A stretch of DNA of 64,000 nt, taken from Confluentibacter citreus. GTDB taxonomy: Bacteria; Bacteroidota; Bacteroidia; Flavobacteriales; Flavobacteriaceae. A model generated the notes under the pieces. It had not been told where the DNA came from and made no database searches. It saw only the letters and a program-made list of their open reading frames with translations. The stretch lies in contig NZ_NIXN01000001.1 of NCBI RefSeq assembly GCF_002807055.1, positions 372,001 through 436,000 of the forward strand, in the 5' to 3' direction. Shown piece after piece: positions 1 through 8,296 of the stretch. Every line of letters begins with the position of its first letter. Position 1 is the first letter of the stretch. The translations under genes were made by a program, and so were the position numbers.

Positions 1-147
1 GTGATTAGTGTCTGTAATGGGTGTTCCAATAACAGTTACCGAAAGCTTATAACTATGCCCATGCACGTTTTTACACTTACCATCGTAACCATAAAGGGCA
101 TGCCCCGTTTCAAAAGAAAATTGTTTTGTAATGCGTATGTTACTCAT
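1..147 (-). CDS. queD: 6-carboxytetrahydropterin synthase / 6-pyruvoyl-tetrahydropterin synthase family, 5' part only
   Basis: The first 49 codons of a gene that leaves the window on the left. The translation starts MSNIRITKQFSFETGHALY and contains the family's early zinc and catalytic pattern: His16, then Cys25, His29 and His31 in a CKNVHGHS stretch. In this family the histidines bind Zn and the cysteine is catalytic. QueD makes 6-carboxytetrahydropterin for queuosine and deazaguanine synthesis; PTPS homologues make tetrahydrobiopterin precursors. The visible part cannot decide between the two, and QueD is the usual bacterial role. A TAnnTTTG box lies just upstream on this strand. The rightward frame over the same bases is a shadow. 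Confidence 0.85.
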   Translation of the reverse strand, partial: MSNIRITKQFSFETGHALYGYDGKCKNVHGHSYKLSVTVIGTPITDTNH

Positions 148-166
148 CAAAGTTGTATTTGTTTTG

Positions 167-174
167 CAAAGATA
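167..174 (-). promoter_or_regulatory. candidate -7 box for the queD-like gene
   Basis: On the minus strand the bases read TATCTTTG, matching the Bacteroidota -7 consensus TAnnTTTG, 19 bases before the ATG. A TTG about 15 bases further upstream is a poor -33 candidate. Confidence 0.45.
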
Positions 175-179
175 TTCAT

Positions 180-213
180 TTTGTAAAAGCAATTTGTTTT
201 TAGATTACTTTTG
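180..213 (+). promoter_or_regulatory. candidate promoter of the 2OG-Fe(II) oxygenase gene
   Basis: TTTG at 180-183 and TACTTTTG at 206-213 are separated by 22 bases, inside the 17-23 range of the Bacteroidota consensus. The ATG at 239 follows 25 bases later. The site is divergent from the queD-like promoter. Confidence 0.5.
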
Positions 214-238
214 ACTACTAATTGATATTTATTATTGG

Positions 239-880
239 ATGAGTCATCTTTTTGAGAATATTGAGTTTGTTGAAAATCCGCTTTACGAAGCTATTATTAC
301 TGATATTTTATCTAAGAAATATAGTATTGTGGAGGATTTTTTCTCTGCGGAAGACGTTGCTATTTTAAGGCAATCGTTGCTTAAAAAACATGAAGAGAAT
401 GCTTTTAAAAAAGCCGCTATTGGTAATCGTTTTGAAGAAACCATTGTAAAATCTATTAGAGGCGATGTGATTTTATGGATGGATGAAACTCAAGCAGATG
501 CTTCTGAACTCTTGTTTTTCAACAACATAAATAATCTAATAAACTATCTTAATAGAACTTGCTTTTTAGGTATTTTACACAAAGAATTCCATTATGCTTT
601 ATACCCAAAAGGGACTTTTTACAAACGGCATATTGATACGTTTCAAAATGATGACCGACGCAAACTATCGTTTGTATGTTATTTGAATGAAGATGGATGG
701 CTACCTGAAAATGGTGGTGAATTGGTGTTGTATCTAGATGAGAACGGCGAACAAACCGAAAAAATTATTTATCCACTTCCTGGTCGCGTTGTTATTTTTG
801 AAAGCCAAATTATTGAACACGAGGTAAGACCTGTCAATAAGGAGCGATTAAGTATTACTGGTTGGCTAAAAACCCGATAA
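239..880 (+). CDS. 2OG-Fe(II) oxygenase (prolyl 4-hydroxylase-like)
   Basis: A 213-residue cytosolic protein. The C-terminal half carries the double-stranded beta-helix signature: a tyrosine-rich strand (HYALYPKGTFYKRHID) with the HxD iron ligands, a conserved LSFVCYLN strand, a GGELVLY strand, and a distal histidine followed by an arginine (EHEVRPV, RLSITGWL) that would hold iron and 2-oxoglutarate. This fits the P4Hc/PKHD oxygenase family, which hydroxylates amino-acid side chains or other substrates. The substrate cannot be read from the sequence. There is no signal peptide. The gene stands alone with its own promoter, and its stop touches the end of a small leftward gene. Confidence 0.85.
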   Translation: MSHLFENIEFVENPLYEAIITDILSKKYSIVEDFFSAEDVAILRQSLLKKHEENAFKKAAIGNRFEETIVKSIRGDVILWMDETQADASELLFFNNINNLINYLNRTCFLGILHKEFHYALYPKGTFYKRHIDTFQNDDRRKLSFVCYLNEDGWLPENGGELVLYLDENGEQTEKIIYPLPGRVVIFESQIIEHEVRPVNKERLSITGWLKTR

Positions 881-979
881 TTATCTTCTTTTTCTACGGT
901 TTATAAAGTAAACCACAATTAGTACAATTCCTAATAAAAGAAAAAGACCGTTTCCACTTATAAAACTTAAAATATCCAT
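881..979 (-). CDS. small single-pass membrane protein (32 aa)
   Basis: ATG at 979 and TAA at 881 give 32 residues. They begin MDILSFISGNG, continue with a hydrophobic span of about 16 residues (LFLLLGIVLIVVYF) and end in the positive tail INRRKRR, as expected for a small inner-membrane protein with its C-terminus in the cytoplasm. It lies 29 bases downstream of the 2-hydroxyacid dehydrogenase stop on the same strand, so it may be the last gene of that transcript. I do not recognise a family. The clean hydrophobic-basic layout and the exact fit to the gap support a real gene, but it is too short to be certain. Confidence 0.5.
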   Translation of the reverse strand: MDILSFISGNGLFLLLGIVLIVVYFINRRKRR

Positions 980-1008
980 AGTTTATTTTTTTGATTTAGT
1001 TGGCAAAG

Positions 1009-1944
1009 TTAACAAAACTTAGCTTTGATTTTATCTACAATAGTTTGCGCCAATTTTTCTTTGCTTTCAACAGTCCAACCCGCTACATGAGGTGATAAAA
1101 TAACATTTTTTGCGTTTATTAAATATTGGAAAGCTTCTGGCATTTCAGAAGAAAACAGGGCTTCAAACGATGTTTTTTCATATTCCAACACATCCAATCC
1201 GGCACCAAGAATTTTTCCAGATTTTAATGCCGAAACCAAATCGGCCGTCACCACACTTTTACCACGCGCTGTATTAATAAACCAAAAGGGGTTTTTAAAT
1301 TGATTTATTAATACAGTATTTATCATATTCAGCGTTAACACTGTTTGTGGAGTGTGTAAACTGACCACGTCTGCTTGTTCTTGTAATTCTTGAAGCGACA
1401 CTTGCTTGGCATTTTCATCGGCTACGTCGTCTAAAATATCATAACACAATACTTCAACATCAAACCCTTTTAATTTTTTCGCGAAGGATTTTCCTGTATT
1501 TCCATAACCAATAATGCCAACGGTTTTTCCATCCAATTCCACGCCACGATTGGCTTCCCGCAACCATTTACCTTGTCGCACTTCGGCATCAGCCTTATTT
1601 AGTTTATTAAAAAGAGACAACAACATACCTAGAGCATGTTCACCAACGGCATTTCTATTGCCTTCCGGTGCTGCAATCAACTCCACGCCTTTGACTTTTG
1701 CGTATTCAACGTCTATATTTTCTAATCCGGCACCAACACGTCCAATGAATTTTAGGTTTTTAGCTGCATCCAGAAATGATTTGTCTATTGTGAATCTGCT
1801 TCTTAAAATAATACCATCATAATCTGAAATTCTAGCTTCAATAGTTTCTTTTGAAGACGTGTAATCTTCATGATTAGTGAACCCTAAATCGTTTAACTGA
1901 TTTATTAAAAGTTCATGATTGGTATCTAGGTGAAGGATTTTCAT
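1009..1944 (-). CDS. D-isomer-specific 2-hydroxyacid dehydrogenase (D-3-phosphoglycerate dehydrogenase-like)
   Basis: A 311-residue NAD-dependent dehydrogenase. The Rossmann motif GYGNTG is at 146-151, the catalytic arginine in INTARG at 227 and the catalytic histidine in SPHVAG at 286. It lacks the C-terminal ACT domain of long SerA forms. A serine-pathway role is likely because short SerA-like enzymes do this in Bacteroidota, but other 2-hydroxyacid substrates are possible. I chose the ATG at 1944 because the upstream in-frame ATG at 1959 would add only five untypical residues (MFQHH) before MKILHLD. It follows mgtE by about 35 bases and is probably cotranscribed with it. Confidence 0.85.
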   Translation of the reverse strand: MKILHLDTNHELLINQLNDLGFTNHEDYTSSKETIEARISDYDGIILRSRFTIDKSFLDAAKNLKFIGRVGAGLENIDVEYAKVKGVELIAAPEGNRNAVGEHALGMLLSLFNKLNKADAEVRQGKWLREANRGVELDGKTVGIIGYGNTGKSFAKKLKGFDVEVLCYDILDDVADENAKQVSLQELQEQADVVSLHTPQTVLTLNMINTVLINQFKNPFWFINTARGKSVVTADLVSALKSGKILGAGLDVLEYEKTSFEALFSSEMPEAFQYLINAKNVILSPHVAGWTVESKEKLAQTIVDKIKAKFC

Positions 1945-1979
1945 GTGATGCTGAAACAAGTTTTGATTGACAAAGAATA

Positions 1980-3353
1980 TTAAAACCCTAAAATAAGTTT
2001 AGCAATTAAAAAGTACATTAATATACCAAATACATCGTTGCTTGTCGTAATAAATGGCCCTGTGGCTACGGCGGCATCTATCCCGCGTTTGTCTAAAAAT
2101 ATTGGGATAAAGGTACCTACTAATGCTGCCATAATAATAACCGAAATAAGGGCTACACAAATGGTTAAAGACTCTAAATAGGTTGTTTGAAATACAAAGT
2201 GACTAATGATTAATACTATAAACGCAATGGCAAGTCCATTTACCAAACCTAATAAAAATTCTTTCAGGAGGCGTTTTAAAATACTGCCATCAATAGAATC
2301 GTTGGCGAGACCTTGCACTATAATGGCTGAGGATTGTACCCCAACATTTCCTGCGGTTGCTTGTATTAACGGAATAAACATTAAAAGTGCTGGAAATTTT
2401 AACATAGCATCGCTAAATCCGTTGATAATACTTGCTGCACCAATGCCCCCAAACATCCCAATAAGCAACCATGGCAAACGTGCTCTTGTAAGTTCCCAAA
2501 TGGTATCATCAGCTTCTACATCGCCCGTAATACCTGCCGCTAATTGGTAATCTTTATCGGCTTCTTCTTTCATGACATCCACAATGTCATCAATGGTGAT
2601 TCTTCCCAATAAAATCATGTTTTCATCGACTACGGGAATGGCTTCCAAATCGTATTTTGCCATCACTTTTGCAACATCTTCAACATCATCATGAACGTTT
2701 ACATAATCGAAACTAGGAATATAAATCTCTGAAATTTTTTGATCGCTTTTGGCAACAATAAGGTCTTTTAAAGAAAGACGCCCTATCAATTTGTTTTTTT
2801 TATTAACTACATAAATAGAATGCACTCGGGTAACTTCCTTGGCTTGCCCTCGTATGCGTCGCATGCATCCAGCAACCGTCCAGGTTTCGTAAACCTTAAC
2901 TAACTCTTTTGCCATGAGTCCGCCCGCCGTATCTTCATCATAAGCCAAAAGCTCACGGATTTCAGCTTTATGCTCTTCGTCCTCAATGTGTGAAATAACT
3001 TCTTGTTGACGTTCTTCAGGAAGTTCGGAAATAATATCGGCAGCATCATCGGTATCAAGCTCTTCAATTTCTTCGGCAATTTCTTTTGAAGACAGATTTC
3101 TTAGAACCCTTTCCCTATTGTCTTCATCAAGTTCCATTAAGATTTCTGAAGTCGTTTCAGAGTCCAGTAACTTGATAATATACACGGCCTCTTCTAGATT
3201 AAGTTCATCTAAAATTTCGGCAATATCGGCGTAATGAAACTCATCTAATAACTTTTTGAGCTCCTTATCTTTTCTGGCTGCGATAAGTTGCTCCACTTGT
3301 TGAATGAGTTCATCAGTAAGCTCGAATTGTATATTTTCTTTTTCTTCTTGCAT
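1980..3353 (-). CDS. mgtE: magnesium transporter MgtE
   Basis: A 457-residue protein with the full MgtE layout: an acidic helical N domain (1-130), a pair of CBS domains (about 140-260) that sense Mg2+, and five membrane helices (about 290-457). The conserved pore-region segment ATAGNVGVQSSA is present. MgtE is a Mg2+-gated inner-membrane channel. It lies between rsmA and the 2-hydroxyacid dehydrogenase on one strand; the 57 bases before it hold a REP-like palindrome. Confidence 0.97.
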   Translation of the reverse strand: MQEEKENIQFELTDELIQQVEQLIAARKDKELKKLLDEFHYADIAEILDELNLEEAVYIIKLLDSETTSEILMELDEDNRERVLRNLSSKEIAEEIEELDTDDAADIISELPEERQQEVISHIEDEEHKAEIRELLAYDEDTAGGLMAKELVKVYETWTVAGCMRRIRGQAKEVTRVHSIYVVNKKNKLIGRLSLKDLIVAKSDQKISEIYIPSFDYVNVHDDVEDVAKVMAKYDLEAIPVVDENMILLGRITIDDIVDVMKEEADKDYQLAAGITGDVEADDTIWELTRARLPWLLIGMFGGIGAASIINGFSDAMLKFPALLMFIPLIQATAGNVGVQSSAIIVQGLANDSIDGSILKRLLKEFLLGLVNGLAIAFIVLIISHFVFQTTYLESLTICVALISVIIMAALVGTFIPIFLDKRGIDAAVATGPFITTSNDVFGILMYFLIAKLILGF

Positions 3354-3363
3354 TCTATTAAAA

Positions 3364-3409
3364 ACTTCTCGATACTATTTTGAATGCTTCAAAATCACTC
3401 GAAGTGACA
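3364..3409. repeat. REP-like palindromic element, copy 1 (TGTCAnTTCGAGTGA / GTATCGAGAA family)
   Basis: Read on the minus strand, it starts TGTCACTTCGAGTGA and ends GTATCGAGAAG, enclosing the inverted repeat ATTTTGAA-gca-TTCAAAAT. The same outer sequences with different inner stems occur at 50314 and 57556. This copy sits inside the rsmA-mgtE intergenic gap. Confidence 0.7.
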
Positions 3410-3410
3410 A

Positions 3411-4208
3411 CTAGTTTAAATCCTTTTCAATACGTGTTGTAAGCTCTAAAAATTGCTGAACATTTAACTGTTCCGGACGCTTGTCAAAGATACTATCTTC
3501 TCTTAAATTATCACTTAAATTGAATGTTTTTAAACTGTTACGAATTGTTTTCCTGCGTTGTTGAAATGCTGCTTTTACAACTTTAAAAAATAACCCGTCA
3601 TCACATGGTAATGAATAATCGTCTTTTCTTGTGAGTCTTAAAACACCTGAATCTACTTTTGGCGGCGGACTGAATACATTTGGTGGCACCGTGAATAAGT
3701 ATTCCGCCTTATAAAACGCTTGGGTTAGAACCGATAAAATACCATATACCTTACTACCTTCTTTAGAGCAAATACGTTCTGCGACTTCCTTTTGAAACAT
3801 GCCTGAGAACTCTGGAATTTGATCTCTCATTTCCAATACTTTAAAAACGATTTGTGTGGAGATATTATAAGGAAAGTTTCCAATAATGGCAAAAGGCTGT
3901 CCTTTAAAAATAAGGTTTAAATCGTACTTTAAAAAATCTTTTTCTATGATTCTGGAAGCTAGACTAAGGTAGTTTGCTTTAAGATATTCTACAGATTCTG
4001 GGTCTATCTCAATAACATGCGTCGTAACATCTTTTTCTAACAAATACTTGGTTAAAACACCCATACCGGGGCCGATTTCCAGAACGGTTTTATAGTTTTC
4101 TAAAGATAAGGTGTCAGCAATTTTTTCTGCAATGCTTTCATCATTCAGAAAATGCTGTCCTAAATGCTTTTTGGCTTTTACTTGATGCTGGTTGGGGTTG
4201 TTTGCCAC
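3411..4208 (-). CDS. rsmA: 16S rRNA (adenine1518-N6/adenine1519-N6)-dimethyltransferase
   Basis: A 265-residue KsgA/RsmA methyltransferase. It has the N-terminal KKHLGQHFL segment, the SAM-binding motif LEIGPGMG (43-50) and the catalytic motif IV as NFPYN near residue 111. It dimethylates two adjacent adenines near the 3' end of 16S rRNA during small-subunit maturation. It heads the leftward group rsmA-mgtE-dehydrogenase. Confidence 0.97.
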   Translation of the reverse strand: MANNPNQHQVKAKKHLGQHFLNDESIAEKIADTLSLENYKTVLEIGPGMGVLTKYLLEKDVTTHVIEIDPESVEYLKANYLSLASRIIEKDFLKYDLNLIFKGQPFAIIGNFPYNISTQIVFKVLEMRDQIPEFSGMFQKEVAERICSKEGSKVYGILSVLTQAFYKAEYLFTVPPNVFSPPPKVDSGVLRLTRKDDYSLPCDDGLFFKVVKAAFQQRRKTIRNSLKTFNLSDNLREDSIFDKRPEQLNVQQFLELTTRIEKDLN

Positions 4209-4276
4209 GGATTCATGAATTTAGATGCTAAATTACATTTTAAAATGGATTCCAACCGCAGCAAGATTGACAAAAG

Positions 4277-4600
4277 CTATTTGAACGTCACCGAATATTC
4301 ATCTATAATTTCCAGTTCGGTTCTAAATGCCAACATTTTATCTCCAAATTTTTTTGAAATTTCAGATCTAAAAGCAGGAGCATCCTCCCTATAAAATGCA
4401 TCTAACGCTTCTCGCGAATAGGATTTATATTGAACCGAATAGGTAACACCACCCATCTCTTCATCAACCAACACTTTGGTGAGGGTTGCTTTTTCAAACT
4501 TTCCTGTTGCTAATACTTGCGGAATATGTTCTTTAATCCATGTAAGCCATTCGTCGTGAATGGTTTCATCTATATTGGATGTGACGTTGTATATAATCAT
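4277..4600 (-). CDS. DUF4286 family protein
   Basis: A 107-residue soluble protein starting MIIYNVTSNIDETIHDEW, recognisable as the small Bacteroidota DUF4286 family. This is a ferredoxin-like, ABM-type fold with the pattern YSVQYKSYS in the middle and a C-terminal strand. There is no signal peptide and no obvious catalytic residue. It is positioned between the TPR gene and rsmA, as is common in Flavobacteriia. The function is unknown. Confidence 0.8.
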   Translation of the reverse strand: MIIYNVTSNIDETIHDEWLTWIKEHIPQVLATGKFEKATLTKVLVDEEMGGVTYSVQYKSYSREALDAFYREDAPAFRSEISKKFGDKMLAFRTELEIIDEYSVTFK

Positions 4601-4652
4601 GGGTGTTGGTTTATGGTTGATGGGTATTAGGTGCTCGGTCTTGGGTGCTGGT

Positions 4653-4710
4653 CTAACTGTCTAAAAATCTAATTGTCTAAGAAAGTCTAACTTTCTAAAA
4701 ATCTAATTAA
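4653..4710. repeat. short degenerate direct repeats (CTAACTGTCTAAAAATCTAA type)
   Basis: The gap between the DUF4286 gene and the TPR gene holds repeated units of the form TCTAAnTnTCTAA and TCTAAAAATCTAATT. This is low-complexity intergenic sequence. No hairpin or gene is seen in it. Confidence 0.5.
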
Positions 4711-6481
4711 TAGCATCACCCCGCAAAGCCCTATATTTTTTTCTGGCCTCCACAAAGTAAATACTGTCGGGATGGTTAAAAATAATTTGTTCGTACAAGG
4801 CTTTTGCTTTTTCGGACTGGTTTAAATGGTTCTCATACAACTCTGCCAAAGCATAATAAGCATTATCGATTAAAATACCATCACTATAATTTTCTATAAT
4901 GGCATTGTAATTGACTTCTGCTTTTGTGAGTTCTTTTGTAATTTCAAATAATTGTGCTTGTTTAAATAAGGCTTGAGCTACAATTGGCTCGGTTTTGTGT
5001 TCTTGCAATATTTTTTCTAAAAGTGAAATGGCTTCATCATTTCTGTTTTGAAACGCTAATAAATCGGCTTTAGAATAGAGCTTTAATGCCGTTTGAAGTG
5101 AATCTTCATATTTATAATCACTAATAAGTAATTTTAAATCTAATGCGTCATTGGCAATAAGCTGTGACGTTGATGCTTTTAATATTTTAAGCTGGGATTC
5201 CGCCCATTTAAAATCGCCCTTATAATAACTCGCTTTAGCCACTTTAAATCTAGCTTCTTGAGAAATAGTGCTGTTTTTTAAGTTTCGCTGAATTTGGGTA
5301 TAATATATTAAGGCCTTATTGAAATTTTCCTGTAAAACAAGAATATCTCCCAACTCTAACTTCACTTCTGCTTGCTCTAGTTCGGTTAGTGGAAGTTCTA
5401 GGGTTTTCTCTAAAAATGCGATGGCTTTATCGGTTTCATTCATGTAAAACGCTAGAAAATGCCCATAAGCGATTTGAAGGTTTAATGTTTGGGCAAAGGT
5501 GCCAAACTTTTTAAATAACTCTAAATATTGATTGTTAATGGTTTGATAATTGCTTTTTGAGCTTAATTCAGTTTCTAGTTGAAGTAAGTTATAATAGGCA
5601 TTAAGCAAAGTATCTGTGTCTTGCGCGGTATCTATAATATAAGATAGAATCTCTTTAGCAATGTCGTTTTCATTTTCACTAAGTGCTATTTGAGCCAATT
5701 CTTCAATTCTATTTAAACTTTCTGGTTGCCTGTTAAAAATGGCTTTTTCTTGAACAAATGCCTTACCAAATTCTTTTTGTTGAATAAACATCCAACTAAG
5801 CAAATCGTTCCAAATCAAATCTTGATCTTGCTGCAGGTTTTTGAGTAAAATTTTTCTTAGCAGTACATTATTTTCATTCGTGCTGTTTTCACTTATAAAA
5901 TCATTGATAGAGCGTTTTATAATACTCAAAGCTGCTTGATTACTTTTAGCAAATTCTATATAGCTGGTAAACATTTTTTCAATGTTACCTTGCTCTCCAT
6001 ATATTTGGGCCAATTGTAATTGAAAATTGAGGTCAGGCTTTAAAACCATGGCTTTCTCGTATGCTGCAATGGTTTCGCTTAAAAGCGAGTGGCTTTGAAA
6101 ACTTCTGGCTATTGAAAAAACACTATTAACATTCGCATCAATGCTTGATAGTGCTTGGTTATAATAATTGGTTGCATTTTGTAAATCGTTTTTTAACTGA
6201 TAATTATAGCCCAGTTCAACTAAAAAGGCTGGATAATTCAATCTTTCCAATAGTTTCAACAAAAAGGTTTCCGATTCATCATACTGTTCTAGCTGCTGAT
6301 ACGTGGACACCATTTGGCTTATGTAATTAATGTTTGATGGCGATTGCGCATATAGTTTTTTATATTCTAATAATGCTTTCTCGAAATCGCCATTTTTATA
6401 ATATTCGTTCGCCAAGGCATCATTTTGCGAAAATGCATTGGTACAACATACTATAAAACATATTATTAAAATACCCCTCAT
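4703..6481 (-). CDS. exported tetratricopeptide-repeat protein
   Basis: A 592-residue protein with an N-terminal signal peptide (about 1-18, MRGILIICFIVCCTNAFS), then TPR-type helical pairs along its whole length. Examples are ANEYYKNGDFEKALLEYKKL near the start and AYYALAELYENHLNQSEKAKALYEQI near the end. The cysteines in the signal peptide do not make a convincing lipobox, so a periplasmic location is most likely. TPR arrays hold protein partners; none can be named. The final repeats resemble YbgF/BamD-type envelope TPRs. It is followed by DUF4286 and rsmA. Confidence 0.85.
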   Translation of the reverse strand: MRGILIICFIVCCTNAFSQNDALANEYYKNGDFEKALLEYKKLYAQSPSNINYISQMVSTYQQLEQYDESETFLLKLLERLNYPAFLVELGYNYQLKNDLQNATNYYNQALSSIDANVNSVFSIARSFQSHSLLSETIAAYEKAMVLKPDLNFQLQLAQIYGEQGNIEKMFTSYIEFAKSNQAALSIIKRSINDFISENSTNENNVLLRKILLKNLQQDQDLIWNDLLSWMFIQQKEFGKAFVQEKAIFNRQPESLNRIEELAQIALSENENDIAKEILSYIIDTAQDTDTLLNAYYNLLQLETELSSKSNYQTINNQYLELFKKFGTFAQTLNLQIAYGHFLAFYMNETDKAIAFLEKTLELPLTELEQAEVKLELGDILVLQENFNKALIYYTQIQRNLKNSTISQEARFKVAKASYYKGDFKWAESQLKILKASTSQLIANDALDLKLLISDYKYEDSLQTALKLYSKADLLAFQNRNDEAISLLEKILQEHKTEPIVAQALFKQAQLFEITKELTKAEVNYNAIIENYSDGILIDNAYYALAELYENHLNQSEKAKALYEQIIFNHPDSIYFVEARKKYRALRGDAIN

Positions 6482-6532
6482 GTTGTAAAGATAAGAAATG
6501 TGGCTTGTAGAAATTGTGAATCTTTTTATAAA

Positions 6533-6558
6533 AAATGCCCGAATAAAATTCGGGCACT
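6533..6558 (-). terminator. intrinsic terminator of the 40-aa gene
   Basis: TGCCCGAA (6536-6543), a five-base loop and TTCGGGCA (6549-6556) form a perfect 8-bp stem. Read leftward it is followed by TTTTTTAT. It ends the transcript of the small gene at 6651. Confidence 0.8.
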
Positions 6559-6650
6559 AACCAATCAAAATAAATGTCTATTAACTATTTATCCATCATT
6601 ATTAAAAACGATAGCGTGAATCGATTGGGGACAATCTTCTAATAAACTTT

Positions 6651-6773
6651 TTATTTACTTACAATTGCAGTTATTTTATTTTCAGTTTTTGTGGCTTCAA
6701 AATCTGAAAACAAAACCTTGCTAGCGAAGAAAATTAATGTAATTAAAAGAACAATTCGCATAAGATTTTTCAT
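6651..6773 (-). CDS. small exported or membrane peptide (40 aa)
   Basis: ATG at 6773 and TAA at 6651 encode 40 residues: a basic start and hydrophobic stretch (MKNLMRIVLLITLIFFASKV), then a polar tail with ATKTENKITAIVSK. This looks like a signal peptide or membrane anchor followed by a very short mature part. An intrinsic terminator lies 90 bases downstream on the same strand, so a dedicated short transcript is likely. No family is recognised. The rest of 6774-6940 holds no other gene. Confidence 0.5.
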   Translation of the reverse strand: MKNLMRIVLLITLIFFASKVLFSDFEATKTENKITAIVSK

Positions 6774-6940
6774 GGTTAGTAGGCTTGTATATGTTTGGTT
6801 CAGCTAACTTGAGAAATATCTTTTAAAACTCCAAGAAAAGTTAATAAAAATCGTTAAACAACGTTAATATATCGCACTTAATCGTTGAAATATGTTTTTT
6901 ACAACAAAATATGTAAGATTTATGTTCTTTTTTAGGGTGA

Positions 6941-8212
6941 TTAATCGATTATTTTAAAACCTGTGTACGGTTGTAAAACGTCTGGTATAACGATGCCTTT
7001 TTCGGTTTGATAATTTTCCAAAATGCCTGCCAAAACCCTTGGAAGTGCTAACGAACTTCCGTTAAGTGTATGCGCCAATTCATTTTTACCATCACTATTT
7101 TTAAAACGCAATTTTAAACGATTGGCTTGAAAGGTTTCAAAATTTGATACAGAAGAAATTTCCAACCATCTATCTTGTGCTGTGGAAAACACTTCAAAAT
7201 CGTAAGTCAACGCTGAAGTAAATCCTAAATCGCCACCACATAATCTTAATATTCTGTAAGGTAATTTTAGTTCTTGCAAAATGGTTTTTACATGGTTCAC
7301 CATGCCATCTAGTGCTTTGTAAGATTGTGTTGGATGCTCAATTCTTAAAATTTCAACTTTATCGAATTGATGCAATCTGTTTAATCCTCTAACATGTGCG
7401 CCATAACTTCCTGCCTCCCGACGGAAACATGGTGTATAACCTGTAATACCAATGGGTAAATCGCTTTCATTTAGCAAAACATCCCTAAAAATATTGGTTC
7501 CAGGCACTTCTGCCGTTGGTATTAAATACAAATTGTCTTCGGTAACATGGTACATTTGCCCTTCTTTATCGGGCAATTGGCCCGTACCAAAACCAGACGC
7601 TTCATTAACCAAATGTGGCAATTGATATTCAGTATAACCTGCTGCTGTATTTTTATCTAAAAAATAGGTGATTAATGCCCGTTGTAATTTGGCGCCTTTG
7701 CCTTTGTAAACAGGAAAACCAGCACCTGTAATTTTATTGCCAAGTTCAAAATCGATTATGTCATACTTTTTTGCCAGTTCCCAATGGGGTTGAGCACCAG
7801 CGTATAGAACAGGAATATCACCTTCTCTATACACTTCTTCATTGTCTGTTTCTGAATTTCCTTTAGGGACAAGACTATTTGGAACGTTTGGTATTTTATA
7901 AAGTAGTTGGTTTAACTCTTCAACTTTGTTATTAAGCGAATCGTTAAGCTCTTTTGAAACATCTTTTAGCTGAACGGTTTTCTCTTTCAAAAGATTGGCT
8001 TTCTGTGTTTCACCAGATTTGTACAAAATGCCAATTTCTTTTGAAAGCGTATTTGATTCCGCCAAGGTATTATCTAACTCGGTTTGAATACGTCTTCTAT
8101 CTTCATCCAAAGAAATGACTTGATTAATGCTACTTGTAGCATCTATATTTCTTTTTGCTAATCCAGCAATAACCAAATCTTTATTCTCTCTTATAAAAGG
8201 AACCTGTAACAT
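6941..8212 (-). CDS. serS: seryl-tRNA synthetase
   Basis: A 423-residue class II synthetase. The N-terminal 110 residues form the long antiparallel coiled coil that grips the tRNA-Ser variable arm. The catalytic core carries motif 2 (PCFRREAGSYG) and motif 3 (NGSSLALPRVLAGILENYQ). It charges tRNA-Ser with serine. It is a single-gene unit preceded by a TAnnTTTG box. Confidence 0.98.
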   Translation of the reverse strand: MLQVPFIRENKDLVIAGLAKRNIDATSSINQVISLDEDRRRIQTELDNTLAESNTLSKEIGILYKSGETQKANLLKEKTVQLKDVSKELNDSLNNKVEELNQLLYKIPNVPNSLVPKGNSETDNEEVYREGDIPVLYAGAQPHWELAKKYDIIDFELGNKITGAGFPVYKGKGAKLQRALITYFLDKNTAAGYTEYQLPHLVNEASGFGTGQLPDKEGQMYHVTEDNLYLIPTAEVPGTNIFRDVLLNESDLPIGITGYTPCFRREAGSYGAHVRGLNRLHQFDKVEILRIEHPTQSYKALDGMVNHVKTILQELKLPYRILRLCGGDLGFTSALTYDFEVFSTAQDRWLEISSVSNFETFQANRLKLRFKNSDGKNELAHTLNGSSLALPRVLAGILENYQTEKGIVIPDVLQPYTGFKIID

Positions 8213-8231
8213 CTATTGAATTTTTAAGCGA

Positions 8232-8239
8232 CAAATTTA
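8232..8239 (-). promoter_or_regulatory. candidate -7 box of serS
   Basis: TAAATTTG on the minus strand, 19 bases upstream of the serS ATG, matches TAnnTTTG. No clear -33 box is seen. Confidence 0.4.
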
Positions 8240-8296
8240 ATGAATTGCGACTATAATTGATCTTTATTTTAAATGTAAAATAGCAAGATATTCCAG

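Noticed and set aside
1-186. A rightward 61-residue open frame at the left edge
   Set aside because: The minus strand encodes a clear QueD/PTPS N-terminus with zinc and catalytic residues; the plus frame has no family resemblance.
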